From NCBI RefSeq assembly GCF_019429525.1, contig NZ_JAHXZL010000001.1, positions 372,001 through 436,000 of the forward strand: DNA of 64,000 nucleotides, in the 5' to 3' direction. Positions within the stretch are counted from its first letter, which is position 1. Every line of letters begins with the position of its first letter. Below the pieces are notes generated by a model, which searched no databases, was not told where the DNA came from, and saw only the letters and a program-made list of their open reading frames with translations. This document shows positions 36,862-45,589 of the stretch, piece by piece. Origin of the DNA: Sphingomonas folli. Its GTDB lineage: Bacteria > Pseudomonadota > Alphaproteobacteria > Sphingomonadales > Sphingomonadaceae. The position numbers and the translations under genes were made by a program.

Positions 36862-37448
36862 GCCGCCGCCCGGGCGCGGTGGTCGATGCCGGCGAGCCGG
36901 AGGAAATTGGCGATCAGCGCATGGCCGTGCTCGGTGGCGATGCTCTCGGGGTGGAACTGCACCCCGTGGATCGGCAGCTCGCGGTGGCGCAGCCCCATCA
37001 CCGAGGCGTCCGCGGCGGTGGCGTTGACCGCGAGGCTGTCGGGCACGTCGGTGACGATCAGCGAGTGATAGCGCGTGGCGGTGAAGGGCGAGGGCAGGCC
37101 TTCGAACACGCCGCTGCCGTCATGCTCGACCGGGCAGGTCTTGCCGTGCATGAGCCCGCCCCGCACGACGCGCCCGCCGAAATGCTGGCCGATCGCCTGG
37201 TGGCCGAGGCACACGCCGAACAGCGGCCGGCGCGCCTCGGCGCAGGCCGAGACGAGCTCGAGGCTGATGCCCGCCTCGTTGGGCGTGCACGGCCCCGGCG
37301 AGATCAGGATCGCGCGCGCGCCGCTCGCCAGCGCCTCGGCCGCGGTCAGCTCATCGTTGCGCACCACGCGCACCTCGGCCCCCAGCTCCATCACGTAATG
37401 GACCAGGTTCCAGGTGAAGCTGTCGTAATTGTCGACCACCAGGATCAT
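36858..37448 (-). CDS. trpG: Anthranilate synthase glutamine amidotransferase subunit
   Basis: TrpG supplies ammonia to TrpE. The 196-residue class I amidotransferase begins [20 protein letters not shown] and shows [18 protein letters not shown] with the nucleophilic Cys, plus [10 protein letters not shown] with the His-Glu pair. ATG 37448 is the natural start; the frame is open further upstream without similarity. In some bacteria the same subunit also serves folate synthesis (PabA). Confidence 0.96.
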   Translation of the reverse strand: MILVVDNYDSFTWNLVHYVMELGAEVRVVRNDELTAAEALASGARAILISPGPCTPNEAGISLELVSACAEARRPLFGVCLGHQAIGQHFGGRVVRGGLMHGKTCPVEHDGSGVFEGLPSPFTATRYHSLIVTDVPDSLAVNATAADASVMGLRHRELPIHGVQFHPESIATEHGHALIANFLRLAGIDHRARAAA

Positions 37449-37606
37449 GACCCCGCCATAACCGATGCGGGGCGCATCGCAACACGTCGCCGCGCCGCGC
37501 CGGCGAAAGGAATCTTGCGCGTCGGCAAACAATCGACATAGCCGGGCCATCACCGGCGCGGAGCCAGTGCCTGTCGCACGCGTTGTGGTCAGCGAGGAGA
37601 AGGTCG

Positions 37607-38038
37607 ATGCTGCGTAGCTTAGTCGTGATGGTCGCCGGTCTCACGCTGCCGCTCGTCGCCGCCGCGCAGACCGAGAGCGCGGGCGATACCGGGCGGACGC
37701 CGCAGCGCGTGCGCAGCGTGACGCTCTCTGGCAACGAGCAATGCCCCAAGTCGCAGGGCGACGAGGTGGTGGTGTGCAGCCGCATCAACCCCGAGGAACA
37801 GTTCCGCATTCCCAAGGAGCTGCGCAACACCGCCGAGCCGGCGGCGAAGAACCAGGCCTGGACCAACCGCGTCGCGGTCGCCGACCGTGCCAGCCGGGTC
37901 AACGGCGGGGTGCCGGACAGCTGCTCACCGGTCGGCGCGGCGGGTCAGTCGGGCTGCGCGCTCGCGATCAACAACGCCTTCGCCGCCGAGAAGCGCGCCG
38001 CCGAGAAGAACGACACGATGATCCCCGGCGGGCGGTGA
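37607..38038 (+). CDS. Secreted protein of unknown function
   Basis: The 143-residue product has a signal peptide ([20 protein letters not shown]) and a periplasmic part with four cysteines (NEQCPKS, VVVCSRI, DSCSPV, SGCALAI) that may form disulfides. It ends in a charged helix. agcgaggagaagg precedes the ATG. It lies on the opposite strand between trpE and trpG, which splits the trp genes. No family recognised. Confidence 0.75.
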   Translation: MLRSLVVMVAGLTLPLVAAAQTESAGDTGRTPQRVRSVTLSGNEQCPKSQGDEVVVCSRINPEEQFRIPKELRNTAEPAAKNQAWTNRVAVADRASRVNGGVPDSCSPVGAAGQSGCALAINNAFAAEKRAAEKNDTMIPGGR

Positions 38039-38126
38039 GTCGCGCGGTGGCGGGACGGAGGGTAACGTCGTCCCGCCTTGCTGCGGGATGACGGCGGCCG
38101 CTGGAGCCGGGAGCGATCCCAACCCC

Positions 38127-39635
38127 TCACTGACCGAGGACTGGTCCGCTCGCCTGCCGGATCGCCTCGCGCGCGGCGGCGAGAAGTGCCCCCGACTTGG
38201 CCTCGCACTCGCGCTGCTCCGCCGCGGCGTCGCTGTCGGCGACGATGCCCGCGCCCGCCTGGACGTGGATCATGCCATCCTTGACCACCGCGGTGCGCAG
38301 CACGATGCACGAGTCCATCGAGCCGTCGGGCGAGAAATAGCCGACCCCGCCGGCATAGGCGCCGCGCTTCTCCGGCTCCAGCTCGGCGATGATCTGGCAG
38401 GCGCGCACCTTGGGCGCGCCGCTCACCGTGCCCGCCGGGAACCCCGCGAACAGCGCGTCGATGGCGTCGTGCTTCGGATCGAGCCGGCCCACCACGTTCG
38501 AGACGATGTGCATGACGTGGCTGTAGAACTCGATCCCGTAGCTGTCGGTCACCTGGACCGTGCCCGGCGCCGCGACGCGGCCGACGTCGTTGCGCCCGAG
38601 ATCAAGCAGCATCAGATGCTCGGCGCGCTCCTTCGGGTCGGCGAGGAGGCGGTCGCGGTGGGCGGCGTCCTCCGCCGCGGTGCGGCCGCGCGGGCGCGTC
38701 CCCGCGATCGGGCGGATCGTCACCTCGCCGTCGCGCGCGCGCACCAGGATCTCCGGGCTGGAGCCGGTCAGCGCGAAGCCGGGCAGGTCGAGGTGGTAGA
38801 GGAACGGCGAGGGGTTGATCCGTCGCAGCGCGCGGTAGAGCTCGAACGCGGGGAGCGGGAAGGGCGCGGTGAAGCGCTGCGCCAGCACCACCTGGAAGAT
38901 GTCGCCGGCGGCGATATAGTCCTTCGCCGCCGCCACCATCTCGCGGTAGCGCCCGGCCGGCAGCACCGGCGCGAGCGTCGGCTCGGTGGCGTCAGCCCGC
39001 GCGGGCGGGGGCAGCGCCGCGTGCGCCAGCCGCGCCTCGACCGAGTCGAGCCGCTCCTCGGCGCGCGCTACCACCGCGTCCGCGTCGTCGGGGCCGGGCC
39101 ACACCGGGGCGACGAGGAACAAGGCGTCGGCGAGCCTGTCGAACACCAGCACGACGGTGGGGCGGACGAACATCAGGTCGGGAAGCCCGAGCGAGTCGGC
39201 CGGCGCGGCCGGCAGTTTCTCGACCAGCCCCACGGTCTCATAGCCGAAATAGCCGACCAGGCAGGCGAGCGTGCCGGGCAGCTCGGCGGGCACGTCCATC
39301 CGGATGCTCGCCACCAGCGCGCGCAGCGCCGCCAGCGTCGGCTCGGCGCAGGGCGCGAAGGCGGCGCGATCGTCGAGCCAGGCCCGGTTGATCTCGGCCC
39401 GCTCGCCCCGCGCGCGGAGCACCAGGTCGGGGGCGAGCCCGATCAGGCTGTAGCGCCCGCGCACCGCGCCGCCCTCGACCGACTCGAGCAGGAAGTCGCC
39501 GCGGCCCGGCTCGATCAGCTTGAGCGCGGCGGCGACCGGCGTCTCGGTGTCGGCGATGCGACGGCGCCACACCAGCGCGGGGCGGCCTCCCGCCAGCGCC
39601 GCGCGCGCCGCGTCGGCGCTACTGCGCCCCACCAC
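38127..39635 (-). CDS. trpE: Anthranilate synthase component I TrpE
   Basis: TrpE makes anthranilate from chorismate using ammonia from TrpG. The 502-residue protein has the chorismate-binding signatures: AAKDYIAAGDIFQVVLAQRF, RPIAGTRPRGRT, LMLLDLGRNDVGRVA, and HIVSNVVGRLDPKHDAIDA. The feedback loop LLESVEGGAVRGRYS near the N-terminus fits tryptophan control. GTG 39635 or 39632 overlaps the end of the upstream ppiD; a longer frame to 39686 is less likely. Confidence 0.95.
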   Translation of the reverse strand: MVGRSSADAARAALAGGRPALVWRRRIADTETPVAAALKLIEPGRGDFLLESVEGGAVRGRYSLIGLAPDLVLRARGERAEINRAWLDDRAAFAPCAEPTLAALRALVASIRMDVPAELPGTLACLVGYFGYETVGLVEKLPAAPADSLGLPDLMFVRPTVVLVFDRLADALFLVAPVWPGPDDADAVVARAEERLDSVEARLAHAALPPPARADATEPTLAPVLPAGRYREMVAAAKDYIAAGDIFQVVLAQRFTAPFPLPAFELYRALRRINPSPFLYHLDLPGFALTGSSPEILVRARDGEVTIRPIAGTRPRGRTAAEDAAHRDRLLADPKERAEHLMLLDLGRNDVGRVAAPGTVQVTDSYGIEFYSHVMHIVSNVVGRLDPKHDAIDALFAGFPAGTVSGAPKVRACQIIAELEPEKRGAYAGGVGYFSPDGSMDSCIVLRTAVVKDGMIHVQAGAGIVADSDAAAEQRECEAKSGALLAAAREAIRQASGPVLGQ

Positions 39636-41550
39636 CGACCAGATCCTGCTTGAGCTGCGCGATCGCGTCGTCGTAGCGCTTGGCACCCTGCAACTTGGCC
39701 ACCGCGTTGGCGAACTGCTGCGCGTACTCGGGGCCGATGGCGCGGCCGAGATCGACGCGCGTGGCCTGGATCAGCGGCGGCTGCTTCGTCGCATCGCCCG
39801 GCACGACCTGGTCGAGCTTCAACACCAGCCACCCCTTGCCGTCGGGCGACGGCACCGCGCGCGCGCTGCCCGGCGCCATGCTGAACAAGGCGGCGAGCAC
39901 CGGGTTGACCTGGCCGCGCGCGGTGATCTCGCCGCGCGACGCGCTGACCGGCTGCACCGGCGGCGCCTTCACCCCCGACGCCGAGAGCGCCGCGGGCAGT
40001 GCGGCGCCGCCGTTGACCTTCGCCACCAGCGCGCTCGCCGCCTGCTGCGCGGCCTTGGCGGCGCGATCGGCGGTGAGGTCGGCGACGACGCGCGCGCGCG
40101 CCGCGGCGAGCGGCACGGGGGTCGGCTGCACCACGCGGTCGAGCGCGACCACCGCGAAGCTACCGTCCTCGCCCAGGTTGACCGTGGTGGGCGTGTCGCC
40201 CTCCTCGGCGGCGAAGGCGGCGGCCACGATCGGCGCCATGCCGGGGTCGGCCGGGGTCTGCGGCTTGTCCGGGTCGGTGCCGTTCTGCAGCAGCGCCGGC
40301 GTGGTCTGCGCGGCGAGCTTCTGGTCGTTCACCACCTCGGTGATGTTGGCGTTATCGGCGAGCGAGTCGTCGACCTTGTCGCGGATCGCGCCGATCGCCG
40401 CCTTCGTCTTGCTGGCGCGCAGCTGGGTGACCAGCTCCTCGCGCGCCTGGGCCAGCGTCTTGCCGGGATCGTTCGTGACCTTGTCGACCCGCGCGACGAC
40501 GAAGCCGATCGCGCCGCGGACCGGGCCGACCACCGCGCCGCTCGCCGCGGCCGCGATCGCCTGCGCCACCGCGGGCGAGGTCTGGGTCGCGAGCGCGCCC
40601 TGGTCGACGCCGGTGATCGTGCGCGGCTCCAGCCCGGCGGCGCGCGCCGCGGCGGCGAGCGGCGTCCCCGCCTTCACCCTGGCGGCGAGCGCGGCGGCGG
40701 CCTTCTCGTCGAGCACGGTCACCAGCGTGACGTCGCGCAGCGTCTTGGGCGCGTAGGTCGCCTTGGCGGCGTCATAGGCCTTCTGCACCTCGGCGTCGCT
40801 CGGCGTGACCTGGCCGGCGACCTGCTGCGGGCCGACCACGGCGTAGCGGATCACGCGCCGCTCGGCCGTGGTGTAGCGCGCGACGTTGCGTCGATACCAT
40901 TGCTGCACCTCGGCGTCGCTCGGCGCGGCACCGCCCGGCGCGGCGGGCACGAAGGCGACCTGCCCGGTGCGGCGCTCGAGCAGCAGCGAGGCGTAGGTGA
41001 GCGCGAGCTGCTGCGGCACCTGGTGCGCGCCGATCGTCGGCTGGGTGAGGAACTGCACCATGATCTGGCGCGCGAACTGCGCCTGCACCTGCGCGTCGGT
41101 GAAGCCGCGCTGCGCGATCAGCCGCTCATAGGCCTGCTGGTCGAACTGGCCGGTCGCGCCGGCGAAGGCGGGGATCGCCTTCAGCTCGCTGCCGATCAGC
41201 GCGCGGCTGACGCGCATGCCCTGGTCGCGCCCGAACGTCTCCAGCGCGAGCGCGCTGACGTTGCGGTTGATCACCGCGTCGAGCCCGCCGAGCTGGACGA
41301 ACTGCGCCATGTCGAGCGTCGGCTGCTCCTGCCGCACCTGGGTGAGCTCGTCGCGCGCCTGCTGGCGGATGTCCGCGGCGGTGACGTTCTCGCCGTCGAC
41401 GCTGGCGATCGGGTGACCGACCAGCCCGGTGCTGCTCGCCAGCCCGGTCACGTCGCCGGCGGCGAAGGCCAGCGCGATGACGATCAGGACGCCGAAGGTG
41501 ACGATCACGCCGACCTTGGAGTGGATGAGGCCGCGGAAGAAGGTGAGCAT
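39619..41550 (-). CDS. ppiD: PpiD-type membrane-anchored peptidyl-prolyl isomerase
   Basis: PpiD helps proteins fold as they leave the Sec channel on the periplasmic side. The 643-residue protein has one N-terminal membrane span (VGVIVTFGVLIVIALAFAAG) and a SurA/PpiD N-domain with the conserved VDGENVTAADIRQQARDEL. A parvulin-like region near residues 240-360 contains VTLVTVLDEKAAAALAARVK. It is placed directly before trpE, with overlapping ends. Confidence 0.92.
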   Translation of the reverse strand: MLTFFRGLIHSKVGVIVTFGVLIVIALAFAAGDVTGLASSTGLVGHPIASVDGENVTAADIRQQARDELTQVRQEQPTLDMAQFVQLGGLDAVINRNVSALALETFGRDQGMRVSRALIGSELKAIPAFAGATGQFDQQAYERLIAQRGFTDAQVQAQFARQIMVQFLTQPTIGAHQVPQQLALTYASLLLERRTGQVAFVPAAPGGAAPSDAEVQQWYRRNVARYTTAERRVIRYAVVGPQQVAGQVTPSDAEVQKAYDAAKATYAPKTLRDVTLVTVLDEKAAAALAARVKAGTPLAAAARAAGLEPRTITGVDQGALATQTSPAVAQAIAAAASGAVVGPVRGAIGFVVARVDKVTNDPGKTLAQAREELVTQLRASKTKAAIGAIRDKVDDSLADNANITEVVNDQKLAAQTTPALLQNGTDPDKPQTPADPGMAPIVAAAFAAEEGDTPTTVNLGEDGSFAVVALDRVVQPTPVPLAAARARVVADLTADRAAKAAQQAASALVAKVNGGAALPAALSASGVKAPPVQPVSASRGEITARGQVNPVLAALFSMAPGSARAVPSPDGKGWLVLKLDQVVPGDATKQPPLIQATRVDLGRAIGPEYAQQFANAVAKLQGAKRYDDAIAQLKQDLVGGGAQ

Positions 41551-41659
41551 AAGCGAGCGGGAACCGGATCAAGGGGAACGCCGCGTCCTAGGGACAAGCC
41601 GAGGTGGCATCAAGCCGCGAGGCCGGTTATCGCGGGCCCGAAACGAGAGGGGGGACGGG

Positions 41660-42406
41660 ATGACGCGTCGCAAGCTGGTCGCGGGCAACTGGAAGATGAA
41701 CGGGAGCCGCGGCTCGCTCGGCGAGCTGGAGGCGATCGCCGCCGCGGCGCTCGCGACGCCGTCGGTGGACGTGATGATGGCGGTGCCCTTCACGCTGATC
41801 CAGCCGGCGTCGGAGCGCGTGCCCGCGCTGATGATCGGCGCGGAGGACGTGCACGAGGCCGACAGCGGCGCGCACACCGGCTGCGTCTCGGCGGCGATGG
41901 TGAGAGAGGCGGGCGCGCGCTTCAGCATCGTCGGCCATAGCGAGCGCCGCCACGACCAGCACGAGACCAGCCAGGACGCCTGGGCCAAGTCGGCCGCGGC
42001 GCACCGCCACGGCCTGCAGGTGATCCTGTGCTGCGGCGAGACGCTGGCGGAGCGCGACGCCGGCCGCGCCGAGCGCGTGGTACAGGCGCAGATCGAGAAG
42101 TCGCTGCCCGAGAATGCCGCGGGTGACTGGCTCACGCTCGCCTATGAGCCGCGCTGGGCGATCGGCACCGGTGCGACCCCGACGCTGGAGGACATCGCCG
42201 CGATCCACGCGATCGCGCGCGCCAAGATGCGCAAGCTGATCGGCGACGCGGCGAGCGGGGTGCGTATCCTCTACGGCGGCTCGGTGACGGGCGACAACGC
42301 GCGCGCGATCCTGGCGACGCCCGACGTCGACGGCGCGCTGGTCGGCGGCGCGAGCCTCACCGCGGCCAAGTTCGTGCCGATCATCGCCGCGGCAGATGGG
42401 GTGTAG
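41660..42406 (+). CDS. tpiA: Triosephosphate isomerase
   Basis: TpiA interconverts dihydroxyacetone phosphate and glyceraldehyde-3-phosphate. The 248-residue protein has the catalytic Lys in VAGNWKMNG, the His in VGHSERR and the Glu in AYEPRWAIGTG, plus the phosphate loop RILYGGSVTGDNA. ATG 41660 follows gagggggg; the in-frame extension upstream is not similar to the family. Confidence 0.97.
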   Translation: MTRRKLVAGNWKMNGSRGSLGELEAIAAAALATPSVDVMMAVPFTLIQPASERVPALMIGAEDVHEADSGAHTGCVSAAMVREAGARFSIVGHSERRHDQHETSQDAWAKSAAAHRHGLQVILCCGETLAERDAGRAERVVQAQIEKSLPENAAGDWLTLAYEPRWAIGTGATPTLEDIAAIHAIARAKMRKLIGDAASGVRILYGGSVTGDNARAILATPDVDGALVGGASLTAAKFVPIIAAADGV

Positions 42407-42557
42407 CGGGGGGCTGGAACGGCGGGGCGGCGTTACCCGCGCGCTGCCCCGAGGGAGGCGCCGCGGTTCGGTCCAAGCGCTCTCTCTACTCCCGTCATCC
42501 CGAGCAGGATGAGGAGGGCGCGCGGCGACGGCGACCGTCACCCCCGACCCGCGCGCC

Positions 42558-43943
42558 TCAGCCGAACCGCGCCTTCAGCAGCGCATAGGCCGCGCGCAGG
42601 CCGTAGGCCTCGCCGCCGCGCGGGCGCGCCGGCTTGGCGGTCGGCCGCCAGGCGAAGGTATCGAGATGCGCCCAAGGCAGCGTCGCCGGCACGAAGCGGC
42701 GCAGGAACAGCGCCGCGGTGATCGCCCCCGCGAAGCCGCCGTCGGGGGCGTTGACCAGGTCGGCGACGTCGGACTTGAGCATCTCGTCGTAGCCGCCCCA
42801 CAGCGGCAGCCGCCACAAGGGATCGCGCACCGTCTCCGCCGCGGCGAGCAGGTCGGCGGCGAGCGCCTCGTCCTGGACGAAGGTGGCGGGCAGGTCGGGG
42901 CCGAGCGCGACCCGCGCCGCGCCGGTCAGCGTCGCGAAGTCGATCAGCAGGTCGGGCGTGTCCTCGACCGCGCGCGCCAGCGCGTCGCCCAGGATCAGCC
43001 GGCCCTCGGCGTCGGTGTTGGTGTTCTCCACCGTCAGCCCGAGCCGGGTCGCCAGCACGTCGCCGGGGCGGAAGGCGCTCCCGGAGATCGCATTCTCCAC
43101 CGCCGGGATCAGCACGTGGAGCCGCACCTTGAGCCGCGTCTGCATCACCAGCCCGGCCAGCGCGAGCGCGTGCGCGGCGCCGCCCATGTCCTTCTTCATC
43201 AGCCGCATGCCCGCGGCGGGCTTGATATCGAGCCCGCCCGAGTCGAAGCACACGCCCTTGCCGACCAGCGCCACGCGCGGGTGCGCCGGGTCGCCCCACA
43301 GCAGCTCGATCAGCCGCGGCGCGCGATCGCGGGTGGCCGCCTGGCCGACCGCGTGGATCATCGGATAGCCGGTCGCGAGCGCGTCGCCGCGCGTGACCGT
43401 GACGGTCGCGCCGTGCGCCCGCGCCAGCGAGTCCGCCTCGGCCTCCAGCTCGGCGGGGCCGAGATCGCTCGCCCCCGTGTCGACCAGGTCGCGCACGCGC
43501 GCGGTCGCGGCGGCGAGCCGCACCGTCTCGTCGATCGCGCCGACATCGTTGGTCAGCAGCACGCGCGGGCGCGCCGGCTCGAGCTTGCGGTAGCGCGCGA
43601 AGCGGTGCTGCGCGAGCAGCCAGCCGAGCCCCGCGGCGCCGAGCGTCGCGTCCCCGGCGAGCCGGTAGCTCCCCTCCGGCAGGGTCTCGCCGAGCGAGGC
43701 GATCCGCCACGGCGACACGGGCTGCTCGTCGCACACCAGCAGCGCGGCCCAGTCCTCCGCGCCCTCGCCGGGCAGGATCGCGCGGTCGCCGGCCTTGCCC
43801 GTCACGCGTGCCGCGGCCGCGGCGGCGCGCGCGCGCGGCGGCTGGACGGCGAGCCAGGCGTCATAGGCCTCGGGCGGGACGACGTGGAGCAGCCGCGCGG
43901 GCTGCCCGCGATCGGGCTGGAGGAGCGCGGAGAAGTCGATCAT
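42558..43943 (-). CDS. M17 family leucyl aminopeptidase
   Basis: M17 enzymes are cytosolic, two-metal aminopeptidases. The 461-residue protein has the metal-binding sequences GKGVCFDSGGLDIK and NTDAEGRLILGDAL, and the catalytic Lys region KKDMGGAAHAL. It is nearer to the shorter PepB/LAP-like form than to classical PepA. ATG 43943 gives MIDFSALLQ; an upstream extension has no support. It is convergent with tpiA and divergent from trxB. Confidence 0.92.
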   Translation of the reverse strand: MIDFSALLQPDRGQPARLLHVVPPEAYDAWLAVQPPRARAAAAAARVTGKAGDRAILPGEGAEDWAALLVCDEQPVSPWRIASLGETLPEGSYRLAGDATLGAAGLGWLLAQHRFARYRKLEPARPRVLLTNDVGAIDETVRLAAATARVRDLVDTGASDLGPAELEAEADSLARAHGATVTVTRGDALATGYPMIHAVGQAATRDRAPRLIELLWGDPAHPRVALVGKGVCFDSGGLDIKPAAGMRLMKKDMGGAAHALALAGLVMQTRLKVRLHVLIPAVENAISGSAFRPGDVLATRLGLTVENTNTDAEGRLILGDALARAVEDTPDLLIDFATLTGAARVALGPDLPATFVQDEALAADLLAAAETVRDPLWRLPLWGGYDEMLKSDVADLVNAPDGGFAGAITAALFLRRFVPATLPWAHLDTFAWRPTAKPARPRGGEAYGLRAAYALLKARFG

Positions 43944-44020
43944 CGCGCGACCAAAGCAGGACTTGGCCGCGCGCGCAACGCGCGGTTCCCTTCGCCGGGC
44001 GGGCACCTTACATCGCCGCC

Positions 44021-44989
44021 ATGACCACGCACACGACTCGCATGCTGATCCTCGGCTCGGGCCCGGCCGGGCTCTCGGCGGCCATCTACGGCGCGCGCGC
44101 CGGCATGGCGCCGATCGTCGTCCAGGGCATCCAGCCCGGCGGCCAGCTCACCACCACCACCGACGTCGAGAACTATCCCGGCTTCCGCGAGGTGATCCAG
44201 GGCCCCTGGCTGATGGAGCAGATGCAGGCGCAGGCCGAGCATGTCGGCACGCGGCTGATGTGGGACACGATCGTCGCGGTCGACCTGACGCGTCGCCCGT
44301 TCCGGCTGATCGGCGACGGCGGCGACGTCTACGAGGGCGAGGTGCTGGTGATCGCCACCGGCGCGCAGGCCAAGTGGCTCGGCCTCGACAGCGAGGACGC
44401 GATGAAGGGCAAGGGCGTCAGCGCCTGCGCCACCTGCGACGGCTTCTTCTACCGCGGCAAGAAGGTGGCGGTGATCGGCGGCGGCAACACCGCGGTCGAG
44501 GAGGCGCTGTACCTCACCAACCATTCCGACGACGTCACGCTGATCCACCGCCGCGACTCGCTACGCGCGGAGCGCATCCTGCAGCAGCGGCTGTTCGCAC
44601 ATCCGAACGTGACGGTGCTGTGGAACAAGGAAGTCCGGCAGTTCGTCGACGGTGGCGGCAACGCCGGCCTCGTCGCGCTGGAGCTCGAGGACACCCGCAC
44701 CGGCGAGCATTCGCGGCTCGACGTGGACGGCGGCTTCGTCGCGATCGGCCATCATCCCGCGACCGAGCTGTTCCGCGGCCATCTCGCGCTCGACGAGGAC
44801 GGCTATATCGCGGTGGAGACCGGCTCGACCCGCACCAGCGTGCCCGGCGTGTTCGCGTGCGGGGACGTGATGGACAAGGTGTATCGCCAGGCGGTGACCG
44901 CGGCGGGGACCGGCTGCATGGCCGCGCTCGACGCCGAGCGCTACCTCGCCGCCGCCGAGTTCGCCGAGGTCAGCGAGGCGGCGGAGTAG
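44021..44989 (+). CDS. trxB: Thioredoxin reductase
   Basis: TrxB reduces thioredoxin with NADPH. The 322-residue flavoprotein has an FAD-binding GSGPAGLSAAIYGARAG, the redox pair Cys136-Cys139 (SACATCDGFFYRG), the NADPH-binding VIGGGNTAVEEALYL, and the C-terminal VFACGDVMDKVYRQAVTAAG. ATG 44021 fits the family start. A convergent acyl carrier protein gene follows within 5 nt. Confidence 0.97.
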   Translation: MTTHTTRMLILGSGPAGLSAAIYGARAGMAPIVVQGIQPGGQLTTTTDVENYPGFREVIQGPWLMEQMQAQAEHVGTRLMWDTIVAVDLTRRPFRLIGDGGDVYEGEVLVIATGAQAKWLGLDSEDAMKGKGVSACATCDGFFYRGKKVAVIGGGNTAVEEALYLTNHSDDVTLIHRRDSLRAERILQQRLFAHPNVTVLWNKEVRQFVDGGGNAGLVALELEDTRTGEHSRLDVDGGFVAIGHHPATELFRGHLALDEDGYIAVETGSTRTSVPGVFACGDVMDKVYRQAVTAAGTGCMAALDAERYLAAAEFAEVSEAAE

Positions 44990-44993
44990 GGGT

Positions 44994-45251
44994 TCAGACC
45001 AGCGCCTTGCCCGCGACGAAGCGGGTCAAGGCGCCGAACGTCTCGAGCATCTCGCCGTCGACCTCATCGTCCTCGATGACGATCCCGAGCCGATCCTCCA
45101 GCTCGGTGAGCACGCCCGCGACCGCCATCGAGTCGAGCTCGGGCAGTGCGCCGAACAGCGGCGTGTCGGCGCGGAAGGCCTCGACTCGCTCGGGCGCCAG
45201 CGCGAGCACGTCGGCGAGCACCGCGCGCACCGTGGTCTCGACCTCATTCAT
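44994..45251 (-). CDS. Acyl carrier protein, probably exosortase-A-associated
   Basis: The 85-residue protein has the phosphopantetheine site at Ser41 in PELDSMAVAG and a helical fold pattern of carrier proteins (VRAVLADVLAL, TELEDRLGIVIEDDEVD). It is not the fatty-acid AcpP, whose motif is normally DSLD. It is divergent from an acyl-CoA ligase/decarboxylase pair of the exosortase-A-associated type, and carrier proteins are known members of that set. ATG 45251 is preferred over 45266. Confidence 0.85.
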   Translation of the reverse strand: MNEVETTVRAVLADVLALAPERVEAFRADTPLFGALPELDSMAVAGVLTELEDRLGIVIEDDEVDGEMLETFGALTRFVAGKALV

Positions 45252-45589
45252 GCCTTCCGGGACCACGCTGCCTCCTCGCTCGCGCCGCGGCGCGCGGCGA
45301 TGCGCGCGGCGTTAGGCGGCGGCGCGGCGGAGCGCAACCGGGGGGTCGGCGGGAAGGGTTCGGCGCGAGGCTCCGGGTCCCTACCAGCGCGGCGGCACCG
45401 TGACGGCGCCAGGCTCGTCGGGTGCCGCCGCGCTATGAGACGGTCGCGAATGCCCCTCATACCCACCGTCATCCCGGACCTGCCCCGGCATGACGGGGAA
45501 GGTCGCGGTGACCCACGCCACCCTGGCCGCGGCGAGGCAGCACCGCGGACGCTACTGTCCGCGCGCGATCCGCTCTAAGGGCTGGCGTC
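45252..45589. other. 338-nt divergent intergenic region
   Basis: This separates the acyl carrier protein and ligase genes. It holds a REP-like inverted repeat at 45466-45496 and probably both promoters. No gene is supported. Confidence 0.5.
45466..45496. repeat. REP-like palindrome
   Basis: ccgtcat at one end and atgacgg at the other enclose a GC-rich core. It belongs to the same general class (gtcatcc... ends) as the repeats at 57416, 57647, 57812 and 60087. Confidence 0.55.

Noticed and set aside
37449..37606. Tryptophan attenuator or leader peptide before trpG
   Set aside because: No short frame with consecutive Trp codons and no pair of alternative hairpins could be seen upstream of trpG or trpE.
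39520..41940. 806-codon plus-strand frame opposite trpE and ppiD
   Set aside because: Antisense shadow of clear genes; composition is Arg/Gly/Asp-rich without any motif.
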